From NCBI RefSeq assembly GCF_020991375.1, contig NZ_JAJLQZ010000002.1, positions 434,001 to 498,000 of the forward strand: a stretch of DNA of 64,000 nucleotides, given 5' to 3'. The translations under genes were made by a program, and so were the position numbers. Under the pieces are notes generated by a model. The model worked only from the letters and a program-made list of their open reading frames with translations. It was not told where the DNA came from and ran no database searches. The stretch comes from Glycomyces amatae (lineage in GTDB: Bacteria > Actinomycetota > Actinomycetes > Mycobacteriales > Micromonosporaceae). How positions within the stretch are numbered: the stretch's first letter is position 1; each line of letters opens with the position of its first letter. Below are positions 1 through 9,639 of this stretch, piece after piece.

Positions 1-417
1 GGCCGCGGCGGCGAGGCCGCCGAGGAGGACGCAGGCGACGCCGGCGGCGAACAGGGCGCCGGAGCCCGCGGTGGGGCGGGGCGGTGCGGCGGCTTCGCTC
101 CGGGCCACGGTGAGCAGGACGGCGGACGCTTCGAGCGCGTCGAGCCGGTGGCGGTGCGGCGGGAGGTCCAGCAGGTCCCCCGCCGCGCCTTCCCGGGCCT
201 CGTCGCCCGCGCTCAGGCGCACCCGGCCGGCCAGGACCTGCAGGGTGGCCTCGCCGGGGCTCTCGTGGTCGTCCAGGGCGCGCCCGGCGGCCAGGGCCAT
301 CAGGGTCTGCCGCAGGGCGCGGTCGCCGCGCACGGTGCGGGCGCTCCGGCCGCTAGCGGAGGCTTCCGCCGCGGCGAGCTGCTCGTCGGCGAGGTCGGTC
401 AGCGAGGATCGGTCCAC
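1..417 (-). CDS. Cupin-domain protein with C-terminal membrane segment (partial)
   Basis: Reading from a GTG at 417 down to the window edge gives 139 open codons. The middle part (about residues 30-105) has a small cupin-like barrel pattern: an HESPGEATLQVLAGRV stretch followed by LLDLPPHRHRLDALE, with His residues where cupins usually bind metal. After it the chain turns into a Gly/Ala/Leu/Val-rich membrane segment that continues past position 1. The gene lies 10 bases downstream of the HTH regulator at 428-1063 on the same strand, so the two are probably cotranscribed. The ribosome site is weak, consistent with coupling. The 3' end is missing; function unknown, possibly a small sensor or detoxification protein. 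Confidence 0.6.
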   Translation of the reverse strand, partial: MDRSSLTDLADEQLAAAEASASGRSARTVRGDRALRQTLMALAAGRALDDHESPGEATLQVLAGRVRLSAGDEAREGAAGDLLDLPPHRHRLDALEASAVLLTVARSEAAAPPRPTAGSGALFAAGVACVLLGGLAAAA

Positions 418-427
418 AGTGCTGCTT

Positions 428-1063
428 TCAGGGTCGGGCGCGGGGGGCGGTGACGGCGAGGCACAGGCCGGGTTCGGCGAAGGCCTCCAGCCGGTCGACG
501 GTGACCGGCGACTCCCAGCGTTCGAGGGCACCGCGCATCAGGCCGAGGTGCACGTCGCAGACGACCGGCGAGTCGGACTCGGCGAGTTCGAGGAAGGGGC
601 AGTGCCGCAGCCCGATCCGGGCCTCGTCGCGGCGCTCGGGCGCGAACCCGAGGTCGTCGAGCAGGGACGTGAGCCGTTCGACGTCGTCGGCGGAGGCGGC
701 CGGGGCGTCCGCCGCCGAGCGCAGCCCCCAGGCCCGTCCGGCCTCCACGGCCCGGTCGCGGGCGTCGGGCGCCGCGGCGAGTCCGTGGGCGAGGGCGTCG
801 GCGAGCAGCCGGTAGTGGCGCGGGCCGGCCGGGTCCATGCCCCGCACCGCCCGGAACACCTGGGCGGGGCGCCCGGGGACGCGCCTGCCGGAGCGGGCGC
901 GCTCGACCCGCCCGGCGGCGACGAGCTTGTCCAGGTGGAAGCGGACCGTGTTGGGGTGCGCGGCGATCCGCTCGGCGATCTCGGCGATGCCCAGCGGTTC
1001 AGGGGCGTCCTTGAGGATGCGGAGCACTGCGTCCCGGCGGCCCCGCCTCGCGTCGTCGGCCAC
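428..1063 (-). CDS. HTH transcriptional regulator with C-terminal Cys/His motif (ArsR/SufR-like)
   Basis: A 211-residue regulator. The N-terminal winged helix (about residues 5-65) has the pattern ILKDAPEPLGIAEIAERI...NTVRFHLDKLVAAGRV of ArsR/DeoR-type repressors. The C-terminal half carries RHCPF near residue 165 and VVCDVHLGLM about 20 residues later. This spacing of Cys and His resembles SufR-type regulators that hold an Fe-S cluster, so redox or nitric oxide sensing is a reasonable inference. I chose the GTG at 1063 because GGGAG lies seven bases upstream; a longer frame to 1189 has no such site and would overlap the divergent gene's start. It faces the DUF2249-cupin gene across a palindrome at 1136-1160, its likely target. 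Confidence 0.75.
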   Translation of the reverse strand: MADDARRGRRDAVLRILKDAPEPLGIAEIAERIAAHPNTVRFHLDKLVAAGRVERARSGRRVPGRPAQVFRAVRGMDPAGPRHYRLLADALAHGLAAAPDARDRAVEAGRAWGLRSAADAPAASADDVERLTSLLDDLGFAPERRDEARIGLRHCPFLELAESDSPVVCDVHLGLMRGALERWESPVTVDRLEAFAEPGLCLAVTAPRARP

Positions 1064-1135
1064 GTGGTGCGCTCCCTTCGTCCCGGCATCCCGCATGGCG
1101 GGGCGCGGTGGCGGCCGCGTCGGCCGCAGGGGTAG

Positions 1136-1160
1136 TTTACACAAACCGACATTGTGAAAA
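1136..1160. promoter_or_regulatory. Inverted repeat operator TTTACACAA-N7-TTGTGAAAA
   Basis: Nine-base arms matching at eight of nine positions lie in the 116-bp divergent space between the HTH regulator and the DUF2249-cupin gene, 20 bases before the latter's ATG. Its symmetry and place suggest the operator of the neighbouring regulator. Confidence 0.55.
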
Positions 1161-1179
1161 CTTCGAGGCGGAGGTGCGG

Positions 1180-1806
1180 ATGTCCCCACAGGAGACGACC
1201 GGGCAGGCGGAGACGCTCGACGTGCGGGGGCTGCGCAAGCCCGACAAGCACCCGGCGGTCTTCGCCGCCTACGACGCGCTGCCGGTCGGCGGGTCCCTCG
1301 TCCTGGTCAACGACCACGACCCGCGGCACCTGCGGGACGAGTTCGAGGCCGCCCACCCCGGCGGCCACGGCTGGGAGCACCTCGTCCGCGAGCGGGGGAA
1401 CTGGCGGATCCGGATCACCCGGCTCGCCGCGGCGCCGCTCCCCCGAATCCTGGCCGACACCGCCCGCCTCGCGGCCGACGTCGGCGCGCCGGGCGTGGCC
1501 GGGGCGGTGTGGCGCCTCGACCCGGGCGACCGGGACCTGGACTCGAACGTCATCGCGCTGCCGCCGGAGGGCCGCATCGACGCCCACGACGGGCCCGACG
1601 TCGACGTTCTCGTGCACGTCCTGGCGGGAAGCGGCAGGCTGGTCACCGAGCTCGGCGCGGTCGACCTCGCGCCCGGCGCCGTGGTGTGGCTCCCTCGCGG
1701 CTCACGACGCGGGTTCGCCGCAAGTGAGGAGGGGCTACGCTACCTCACCGTGCACCGGCGCCGGCAAGCGTTGGCCATCACGACCGCACCGCCCCGGGAC
1801 CGCTGA
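1180..1806 (+). CDS. DUF2249 domain plus cupin domain protein
   Basis: A 208-residue protein with two parts. Residues about 12-80 match the DUF2249 pattern (LDVRGLRKPDKHPAVF, LVNDHDPRHL, WRIRITR), a small TusA-like fold often found beside hemerythrins and nitric oxide or nitrite genes. Residues about 110-195 are a cupin (HDGPDVDVLVHVLAGSG and APGAVVWLPRGSRRGF). The ATG at 1180 follows GGCGGAGG and is chosen over an upstream GTG-type extension without a ribosome site. It is divergent from the HTH/cupin pair, so the three genes probably form one regulated unit. Exact biochemical role is unknown. Confidence 0.75.
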   Translation: MSPQETTGQAETLDVRGLRKPDKHPAVFAAYDALPVGGSLVLVNDHDPRHLRDEFEAAHPGGHGWEHLVRERGNWRIRITRLAAAPLPRILADTARLAADVGAPGVAGAVWRLDPGDRDLDSNVIALPPEGRIDAHDGPDVDVLVHVLAGSGRLVTELGAVDLAPGAVVWLPRGSRRGFAASEEGLRYLTVHRRRQALAITTAPPRDR

Positions 1807-3180
<1,374 letters not shown>

Positions 3181-3245
3181 GGGCCGAACCCGAGCCTGTT
3201 CGCCCGCGCGCGGATCGGCCGTTCGCGGCGAATCCGGCGGCGCGG

Positions 3246-5678
3246 CTACCGGTCCGCCGGGGCCATCGCGGCGACCGGCCCGTCCGCCGCGCCCTCGGCC
3301 ACCGCGTTCGACGCGGCCAGCGCGAAGTCCTGCCGCAGGTCCGGCGAAGGGGCTGCGCCCGGGGAGTGCGCCGTGACCGAGACGCCGCGCACCCGGACGG
3401 TGTAGACGCCGTCCTCCGGCGCGGGGACGCGGATCTGCTGGACGTTGTTGGTCGCGCGGACCGGCGGGTTCGCGTCCCAGTCGAGGACCGCGCCCGAAGG
3501 CGTCTCCAGTTGCAGGTACAGCTCGTTGACGAGGCCGCCGAGGCCCTCGAGGGCGGGCGCATCCGTCCACACGAGCGTGACCTTGAGCGGCGCGGACGGG
3601 TCGGCGGCCTCGATCCGGTAGCGGCGGATCTCGCCGGTCGCGACCGCGTCCTCGGGAGCGTCGGCGAAGCGGACGCGCTGCGCCGCCCCGACGGCGCGTG
3701 CGACGTCGACGCGGCCGAAGCCGCTCACCGGGTTGGGCCCCTCGGGGACCTCGCCGGGGTACTGGCCGGGGATCGCGACGGCGCCGTTCACCAGGAGCGC
3801 CTTGAGGAGCGCGCCGGAGGGGCGGCGGCCGTCCTCGAGGTGGCCCTGGGCGGCGAGGTGCTGGCGGACCAGGGCCGCCGCGCCCGCGACGAGCGGCGTG
3901 GCCATGCTGGTGCCGCCGCTCCAGCAGTACCGCTCGCGCAGCGGGTGGTCCTCGGGCAGGCGCCCCCACAGGGGCTCGCCGTCGCCGTCGTACACCGAGG
4001 ACAGCATGGACAGGACGTTGGTGCCCGGGGCGACCACGTCGGGCTTGATCCGCAGGTCGTCGGTGGGGCCGCGGGAGGAGAACGCGGCCATGCCGCCGGG
4101 GTCGTCGGAGACGTGCCCGGCCTGGCCGAGCTTGGGGTAGCCGCTCCAGTCGCTCCAGTTCCGGTCCAGGCCGGGAGCGGGGTCGGAGCCGCTGGGGCGG
4201 TCGTTCTCGGTGGCGCCCACGGTGAGGCAGTTCTTGGCGGTGCCGGGCGAGCCCATCGAGTCGGCGTCGATCCGGCCGTCCGCGTCGGCGTCCTCGCCGT
4301 CGTTCCCGGCGGCGAAGAGCACCAGCATGTCCGGGTGGGCCCAGGTGAACTCGTCGACCGAGCGGGCGTTCTGGCCGTACTCCCCCGCCAGGGATGCGCC
4401 CCACGAGTTGGTGTGGACGCGCGCGCCCGCCGCGTAGGCCTCCTCGAACAGCGCCGCGATGTCGCCGGGGATGCCGTAGAGCCCCGAGGCGGGCGGCGGC
4501 CAGGGGAACGTGAAGGGCTGGAGGCCCGCGGCGGCGAGCTCGGCGAGGGACTTCCACTGCACCCGTTGGTTGATCGCCTGGAAGAAGACGCGGGCCCCGG
4601 GGGCGATCCCGGCGGGCGCGGGCCCGGCCTGGGCGGCGCGGGCGGCCTCGCCGGAGCCGAGCACCGAGCCGGTGACGTGCGTGCCGTGGCCGGAGTCGAC
4701 GTCGGCGGGGCCGTCGTCGTGCGCGGGCGGGTCGTTCGTGAACGGCGCCAGCACTTCGCGGGTGGGCCAGGAGGTGAGGCCGGCGATGCGGCCGCGCACG
4801 TCGGGGTGGACGGTCCAGGGGTCGCCGGTGTCGAGTCCGGAATCGGCGACCGCCACGACCTGGCCCTCGCCCGCGAGGGCGAGGCCGGCGAAGACGCGGT
4901 CGTCCGGGACGCCCATGACGGCGGCGGCGCGGTCGTTGCTGCTCTGCGAGAAGGCGTACGGGCCGATCGCCTGGATGCCCTGAAGGTCGGCGAGCTCGGC
5001 GATGAGGGCGCGCGGGACGCTCGCGACGAGGGATTTGGGCAGGACCGTCAGCACGGTGCCGCCCGCGGCGCGGACGCGCCCGGCCAGCGCCGCGGTGTCC
5101 TCGCCGGGGAAGACGGCGACCTCGACCATCTGGAGGGCGTCGTCGTCGAAGGCGCGGGGGTCGACCGCGGCGAGCTGGGCGGCGTCCTGCTCGCGCCCGC
5201 GCGCGGGGTGGAGCTTCGGGGAGACCTTCATGGCCGGGCGGTAGGGGGTGACCTCCTCGACGCGCGGGAGGGCGCGGATCGCCGCGACGCGTTCGGGGAG
5301 GGCGCCGACGAGGAGGGTGAAGCCCGAGAGGCTGCCGTGGACGTCGGCGCCCGCGTCGGTGAGCTCGGAGAGCCAGGCGGCCGTGGGCGGTCCGACGAGC
5401 TTGACGAGGTAGTAGGCGGTGCGGCCGGGCTCGGGTTCGAGGGCCACGGCCTCCTGGGCGTCGACGGCGGCGGCGAACGCGAACGTGGCGCCGGCGGTCT
5501 GGACGGGCTGCTCGGGCAGCGGCGCGGCCTCGACGCCGCTGCCGGTGAGGGCGCGGGCCTGGCCGCGGGTGCCGGAGACCAGGAGGGTGTCGGGGTACTC
5601 GGCGAGGACCTCCATGCCGGAGTCGCGGACCGCTTCGCGGTCGTCGGCGTGGCGCAGTGTGACGAGGAGTTTGGACAT
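3246..5678 (-). CDS. S8 family serine protease (subtilisin-like)
   Basis: An 810-residue peptidase. The catalytic triad is visible: Asp in VAVADSGLDTGDPW (about residue 280), His in DSGHGTHVTGS (about 330) and Ser in GGTSMATPLVAGAAALV (about 590). About 270 residues precede the catalytic domain and look like an inhibitor-type prodomain region. A beta-rich tail of about 170 residues follows (KVTLVWTDAPA, NNVQQIRVPAPEDGVYTVRVRG), resembling proprotein-type C-terminal domains. There is no clear signal peptide at the MSKLLVTLRH start, so it may be cytoplasmic or use an unusual export route. It is convergent with gdhA and transcribed alone. Confidence 0.9.
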   Translation of the reverse strand: MSKLLVTLRHADDREAVRDSGMEVLAEYPDTLLVSGTRGQARALTGSGVEAAPLPEQPVQTAGATFAFAAAVDAQEAVALEPEPGRTAYYLVKLVGPPTAAWLSELTDAGADVHGSLSGFTLLVGALPERVAAIRALPRVEEVTPYRPAMKVSPKLHPARGREQDAAQLAAVDPRAFDDDALQMVEVAVFPGEDTAALAGRVRAAGGTVLTVLPKSLVASVPRALIAELADLQGIQAIGPYAFSQSSNDRAAAVMGVPDDRVFAGLALAGEGQVVAVADSGLDTGDPWTVHPDVRGRIAGLTSWPTREVLAPFTNDPPAHDDGPADVDSGHGTHVTGSVLGSGEAARAAQAGPAPAGIAPGARVFFQAINQRVQWKSLAELAAAGLQPFTFPWPPPASGLYGIPGDIAALFEEAYAAGARVHTNSWGASLAGEYGQNARSVDEFTWAHPDMLVLFAAGNDGEDADADGRIDADSMGSPGTAKNCLTVGATENDRPSGSDPAPGLDRNWSDWSGYPKLGQAGHVSDDPGGMAAFSSRGPTDDLRIKPDVVAPGTNVLSMLSSVYDGDGEPLWGRLPEDHPLRERYCWSGGTSMATPLVAGAAALVRQHLAAQGHLEDGRRPSGALLKALLVNGAVAIPGQYPGEVPEGPNPVSGFGRVDVARAVGAAQRVRFADAPEDAVATGEIRRYRIEAADPSAPLKVTLVWTDAPALEGLGGLVNELYLQLETPSGAVLDWDANPPVRATNNVQQIRVPAPEDGVYTVRVRGVSVTAHSPGAAPSPDLRQDFALAASNAVAEGAADGPVAAMAPADR

Positions 5679-5925
5679 GGCGGCCTTCTTTCTGAGGGGT
5701 GGCCGTCCTCTCAGGGCGGTGGAGGCGGCCGTCTTCTCAGGCTACGCGCGAAACGACCTGGGGTCGGTACACCGCGTCAACCATTGGAGACGGAGTGTCG
5801 CCTACGGCGGGCTTCGCGGGGGATCTCCGGTGGATCGGGCATCGGGGCGCGCGGCCGCGGCGGACCCGCGACAATGGCGCAGGGCCCGTGTTCGAGCGAT
5901 GGCGGCAGGTGCGCAGACTGTGGAC

Positions 5926-6558
5926 ATGGATGTTCTCGAGAGTTCGCCGGTGCTGCGGCTGGTCCTGCTCGCCGCCGCGGTCGGCGCCGTCGTGTTCGCG
6001 CTCGCCGCGAAGCGCCCGACCGCCCGGTTGACGGCGTGGGGTGCGGGGTTCGCCTGCTGGATCGCGGCGCTGTGCGCGGGCGGGAGCTTCTGGGAGGGCG
6101 GGTTCGCCGCGGCGGTGGCCTTCGCGATCCTGGCGCTGCCGCCGGTCGCGCTGGTGGCGGCGTCGTGGCGGCTGCCGCGCGGCCGGGCCGACGCGGTGAC
6201 CGCCGAGATCGGGCTGCTGGTGCTCATCGTGATCGCCCAATGGATCGTGGTCTTCTCGTTCTCCCATGACGATGCGGCGGAGCCGGCGCCGGTGGAGCCG
6301 CTGGTGTGGTTCCTGTTCCTGGCCGCCGCGTTCGTCGCGGCCGCGGTCCCGGTGCCGAGCCGGCGGATCGCGTACGGCGCCGCGGCGCTCGCCTGCGTGC
6401 TGCTGGGCGTCTTCCAGGAGGTGCTGCTGTGGTCGGCGACCGGGCAGCACCCGGACGTGCCGTTCAACGACGACATCCTGGTCGGCGCCGTGTACGTCGG
6501 CATCCCGGTGGTCGGGGCGGTCCTCCAGCTGCTGTGGTGGCGGAGGCGGCGGCGCTGA
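5926..6558 (+). CDS. Multi-spanning membrane protein of unknown function
   Basis: A 210-residue hydrophobic protein with about six predicted membrane segments (for example LRLVLLAAAVGAVVFALA near the start and AAAFVAAAVPVP later) and an Arg-rich C-terminal end. The start is uncertain: ATG 5926 is used here, while an in-frame ATG at 5899 and a GTG at 5920 are also possible, none with a strong ribosome site. It converges with the MFS gene at 6569, leaving ten bases between stops. The upstream stretch 5679-5925 holds no other gene that I can support. No family recognised. Confidence 0.6.
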   Translation: MDVLESSPVLRLVLLAAAVGAVVFALAAKRPTARLTAWGAGFACWIAALCAGGSFWEGGFAAAVAFAILALPPVALVAASWRLPRGRADAVTAEIGLLVLIVIAQWIVVFSFSHDDAAEPAPVEPLVWFLFLAAAFVAAAVPVPSRRIAYGAAALACVLLGVFQEVLLWSATGQHPDVPFNDDILVGAVYVGIPVVGAVLQLLWWRRRRR

Positions 6559-6568
6559 GCGCGTCCGT

Positions 6569-7795
6569 TCAGGCGGCCGGGACGACGTCGCCGTTCCGGG
6601 CGCCGCCGACGACATGGGCAGGGAGGGCGCGTTCGGTGCGCAGCAGGATGAGCCCGCCGGTGAGGACCGAGGCGGCCAGGAAGGCCCACAGCTGCCAGGC
6701 GCCGGCGTCGAGGAGGAACCCCAGGACCACCGGCGCGACGGTGCGGCACACGGCGGTCGAGAACTGGTACGTGGCGAGGTAGCGGCCCCGCAGGGGCTCG
6801 GGCGCGGCCTCCACGGCGAGGCTCTGGGCGGGCGCGGAGTGGACGAGCTCGGCGCCGGTGTAGACGACGGCGACGACCAGGACAGCGACGATCGCGGGCG
6901 CGCCGGCGCCGAGGGCGGGCAGGAACGCGAAGGCGGCGAAGGCGAGCGCGAACCCGGCGGCGCCGAGCGCGGCGCCGCGGGGGCGGCGGGCCCGGCGCAT
7001 CCGGCGGGCGACGGGGACGCCGAGGAGCGCGACCATGGCGGTGTTGACGGCGAAGACGGCCCCGGCCATGGCGTCGGGGACGCCGACGTCGCGGGTGAGG
7101 AAGACCGGCAGGGCGATCGCCTGGGCGGTGTAGGCGAAGAAGATCAGGAAGTTCGCGGTCGCGAGCCGCAGGTAGAGCCGGTCGGCGGCGACGGCGCGGT
7201 AGCCGCCGCGGGGACGCCCGGGTCCGGGCGCGGGCCGGACGGCGGGCACGAGGGCGACGAGGACGGCGGCGGCCGCGAACGACCCGGCGAGGGCGAACGC
7301 GGCGGCAAGGTAACCGGTGTCCGTGCCGAAGGCGAGCATTCCGGCGGCGGCGAGGCTGCCGAGGCCCATGCCGCCGTTGCGGAGACTGCGGGTCCAGGCG
7401 AGGAGGCGGTCGCGTTCGGCGCCTCGGGCCATGTCGCCGATGAGGGCCTGTTGACTCGGGGCGGAGGCCCACATGGACACGGCGACGGTGAGCGCCACGG
7501 CCAGGAAGCCGGGGTAGGTGTCGGCGAGGGGGTAGAGCGCGAAGCCGAGGGCGCGCAGGGCGAGCGCGGCGAGGTAGACGCGGCGGCCGCCGAGCCGGTC
7601 GATGAGGGCGCCGACGGCGGGCATGGCGGCGAGGGCGCCGATCCCGGCGGCGGTGAGGCCCGCGCCGATCGCGGTGAGGGACTGATTCGTCAGGGCGTGG
7701 ACGAACAGCATGGTCAGCGGCACGTAGACGCCGTCGCCGACCGCGTCGACGAGGCTCGCGGCGATGAAGCGGCGGCGGGCGGTGGCGGTGTTCAC
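6569..7795 (-). CDS. MFS transporter
   Basis: A 408-residue major facilitator protein with about twelve hydrophobic segments. The loop after segment 2 has the family motif PAVGALIDRLGGRRVYL (the G-x-x-x-D-R-x-G-R-R form), typical of drug or metabolite exporters. The start is a GTG at 7795 preceded by GAGAG. It lies 23 bases downstream of the Rv2466c-like gene on the same strand and probably shares its MarR-controlled promoter. That would make it an exporter coupled to a thiol-redox protein and a MarR sensor; this is inference from arrangement. The substrate cannot be told from sequence. Confidence 0.85.
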   Translation of the reverse strand: MNTATARRRFIAASLVDAVGDGVYVPLTMLFVHALTNQSLTAIGAGLTAAGIGALAAMPAVGALIDRLGGRRVYLAALALRALGFALYPLADTYPGFLAVALTVAVSMWASAPSQQALIGDMARGAERDRLLAWTRSLRNGGMGLGSLAAAGMLAFGTDTGYLAAAFALAGSFAAAAVLVALVPAVRPAPGPGRPRGGYRAVAADRLYLRLATANFLIFFAYTAQAIALPVFLTRDVGVPDAMAGAVFAVNTAMVALLGVPVARRMRRARRPRGAALGAAGFALAFAAFAFLPALGAGAPAIVAVLVVAVVYTGAELVHSAPAQSLAVEAAPEPLRGRYLATYQFSTAVCRTVAPVVLGFLLDAGAWQLWAFLAASVLTGGLILLRTERALPAHVVGGARNGDVVPAA

Positions 7796-7818
7796 GGGAG
7801 CTCTCGTTCGGCGGCGGG

Positions 7819-8427
7819 TCAGGAGAGGGCGAGCGGGCCGCGGGGGCGCTTGAGCTCGGCGAAGACGTCCAGGTCCGCGAGGGTGCGGACGGCGTCGAAG
7901 AGGCGCGCGGCGGCGGCGCCTTCCGGGGCGGCGGTGAGCACCGGTCCGAAGTGGCCGGTGCCGTCGATGACGGTGATCGGGGTGCCGGCCTCCTCGCCGA
8001 CGGCGTCCTGGCCGTCCCGGTGGCCGGCGCGCAGGGCCGCGTCGAAGGCGTCGGTGCGGGCCGCGTCGGCGAGGTCGGCGGGCAGTCCGGCCTCCGTGAG
8101 GGCGGCGGCGATGACGCGGTCGTGGTCCTTGTCGCGCTCGCGGTGGAGGCGGGTGCCCAGGGCGGTGTAGAGGTCGCGGAGGACGGCCTCGCCGTGGCGC
8201 TGCGCGGCGGCGGCGCAGACGCGGGCCGGGCCCCAGGCCCGGTCGTTGAACTCGCGGTACCAGAGCTCGAGTTCGCGGTGCTCGTTGAGGACCGACAGGC
8301 TCATGACCCGGAAGCGCAGGTCGATCGGGCGGTGCCGTTCGACCTCGAGGAGCCAGCGCGAGGTGATCCAGGCGAAGGGGCAGGACGGGTCGAAGTAGCA
8401 GGTCACCGAGGCAATTTTATCTTCCAT
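7819..8427 (-). CDS. DsbA-fold protein, mycothiol-dependent nitroreductase Rv2466c family
   Basis: A 202-residue thioredoxin/DsbA-fold protein. It follows the Rv2466c layout closely: YFDPSCPFAWITSRWLLEVE at the active site (Cys16), FRVMSLSVLNEHRE, YREFNDRAWGPARV, and GTPITVIDGTGHFGPVL near the end. In the mycobacterial protein as I recall it the motif is CPWC; here it is CPFA, so the second cysteine is absent and a two-cysteine disulfide cannot form. The family reduces nitro compounds or quinones with mycothiol. ATG 8427 sits in the centre of an 18-bp palindrome and about one base after a predicted transcription start, so the mRNA is probably leaderless. It is followed by an MFS gene. Confidence 0.85.
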   Translation of the reverse strand: MEDKIASVTCYFDPSCPFAWITSRWLLEVERHRPIDLRFRVMSLSVLNEHRELELWYREFNDRAWGPARVCAAAAQRHGEAVLRDLYTALGTRLHRERDKDHDRVIAAALTEAGLPADLADAARTDAFDAALRAGHRDGQDAVGEEAGTPITVIDGTGHFGPVLTAAPEGAAAARLFDAVRTLADLDVFAELKRPRGPLALS

Positions 8428-8457
8428 GGAAGATATAATAGCTTCCACGGAAGCTAT
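8418..8457. promoter_or_regulatory. Divergent promoter with two MarR-type palindromes
   Basis: A perfect 18-bp palindrome, TATCTTCCATGGAAGATA (8418-8435), is followed by a 20-bp one with a single mismatch (8438-8457). Both share the core CTTCCAyGGAAG and their centres are 21 bp apart, two helical turns. Overlapping -10 elements lie between them: TATAAT at 8434-8439 for the MarR gene and TATTAT on the minus strand, with TTGCAG at 8464-8459 as its -35 (18-bp spacer). The start codon of the minus gene is the ATG inside CCATGG. Confidence 0.75.
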
Positions 8458-8467
8458 ACTGCAAGTC

Positions 8468-8956
8468 ATGGAATACGACGCGGTGGCGCACATGGCCGAG
8501 CAGTGGCGGCGCGAGCGCCCGGACCTGGACCCCTCGCCGATGCTGGTGGTGGGCAGGATGTTCCGGCTCGTAAACGAGTGGGACCGGCGGCTGCGCGGCC
8601 CGTTCGCCGAGGCCGGGCTCGGCAACGGGGACTTCGACGTGCTCGCGGCGCTGCGCAGGAGCGGCGAGCCCTACGCGCTCTCGGCGGGCGAGCTGAGCCG
8701 GACCGTCCTGGTGACGACCGGGGCGATCACGAAGCGGGTCGACCGGCTCGAGGCGGGCGGGTGGGCCGTCAGGTCGGTGGACGAGGAGGACTCGCGCGGG
8801 CGCCGGATCGCGTTGACCGAGGCCGGGATGCGGCTGGTCGACGAGCTGATGGCGGTGCACCTGGAGCATCAGGCGCGGCTCATCGGGCGGTTGGACGGGG
8901 ACGAGCGCGGCGAACTGGCCCGGTTGCTGGCGAAGCTCGCCGAGGACGCCGTGTGA
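8468..8956 (+). CDS. MarR family transcriptional regulator
   Basis: A 162-residue winged-helix protein. The recognition region reads LSAGELSRTVLVTTGAITKRVDRLEAGGWAVRS and the wing DEEDSRGRRIALTEAG, standard for MarR proteins that release DNA on binding phenolic or oxidised ligands. An upstream in-frame ATG at 8426 would lie ahead of the predicted transcription start (about 8446), so ATG 8468 is preferred. It is divergent from the Rv2466c-like gene and probably represses both directions through the twin palindromes at 8418-8457. Its stop codon overlaps the next gene's GTG (GTGA). Confidence 0.85.
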   Translation: MEYDAVAHMAEQWRRERPDLDPSPMLVVGRMFRLVNEWDRRLRGPFAEAGLGNGDFDVLAALRRSGEPYALSAGELSRTVLVTTGAITKRVDRLEAGGWAVRSVDEEDSRGRRIALTEAGMRLVDELMAVHLEHQARLIGRLDGDERGELARLLAKLAEDAV

Positions 8957-9639
8957 AGGCGCGCCTGGTCCGGGCGGCCGCGCGCGACAACGCCGAGTGG
9001 TGCGCCGCGATGTGCCGCGCGCACGGCGTGGAGAGCCGGTTCGCGGCCGGGGCGTGGGCCGCGGTGCGGCGCACGCCCCCGCTCTACCCCGACGCGGTGA
9101 CGCTGGATCCCGGCGTCGCCCCCGATGACCTGCTGGCGCGGATCGACACCGGTACGCCGGGCGCCTCGGTGAAGGACGGCTTCGCCGACCTGGACCTGCG
9201 CCCGGCGGGCTTCCATGTGCTGTTCGCGGCGCAGTGGATCCACCGCCCGCCGGGCCCGCCGGGCACCGCGCCGGTGCTCGACTGGCGCGCGGCGGAGGAC
9301 GCGGACGCGCTGCGCGCGTGGGCCGTCGCGTGGGACGGCGGGCAGGGGCACGCGGGCCTGTGGCGGCCGGAGCTGCTCGAGGCCCCGGAGGTGTCCGTGC
9401 TCAGTGGGCACGGCGCCGACGGGAGGGCGGCCGCGGGGGCGGTGGCGACCCGCCGGGACGCGGTGGTCGGCGTGTCCAACGTGTTCGGCGCCGACGCCTG
9501 GCCCGGCGTGCTGGACACGGTGCACCGGCGGTTCCCGGGCCTGCCGGTGGTCGGATACGAGCACGGCGGCGGCCTGGCGGCCGCCGAGCGCCACGGCTTC
9601 GCCCCGATCGGCCCGCTGCGGGTGTGGCTGCGCGGCTAG
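8953..9639 (+). CDS. Hypothetical protein with GNAT-like C-terminal part
   Basis: A 228-residue protein translated from a GTG that overlaps the MarR stop (GTGA), so the two are translationally coupled. The last 70 residues read like a degenerate acetyltransferase: VVGVSNVFGADAW, LPVVGYE and AAAERHGFAPIGPLRVW, similar to the end of GNAT domains (xxYxxxGF). The first half shows no recognisable motif. The stop overlaps the stop of the convergent SRPBCC gene by three bases. A GNAT fold is an inference from the tail only. Confidence 0.65.
   Translation: MKARLVRAAARDNAEWCAAMCRAHGVESRFAAGAWAAVRRTPPLYPDAVTLDPGVAPDDLLARIDTGTPGASVKDGFADLDLRPAGFHVLFAAQWIHRPPGPPGTAPVLDWRAAEDADALRAWAVAWDGGQGHAGLWRPELLEAPEVSVLSGHGADGRAAAGAVATRRDAVVGVSNVFGADAWPGVLDTVHRRFPGLPVVGYEHGGGLAAAERHGFAPIGPLRVWLRG

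Noticed and set aside
71-1135. Long plus-strand frame over the HTH regulator and cupin genes
   Set aside because: It is the antisense shadow of GC-rich codons; the product is Arg/Ala/Gly-rich without any domain, and the minus-strand genes have clear motifs and ribosome sites.
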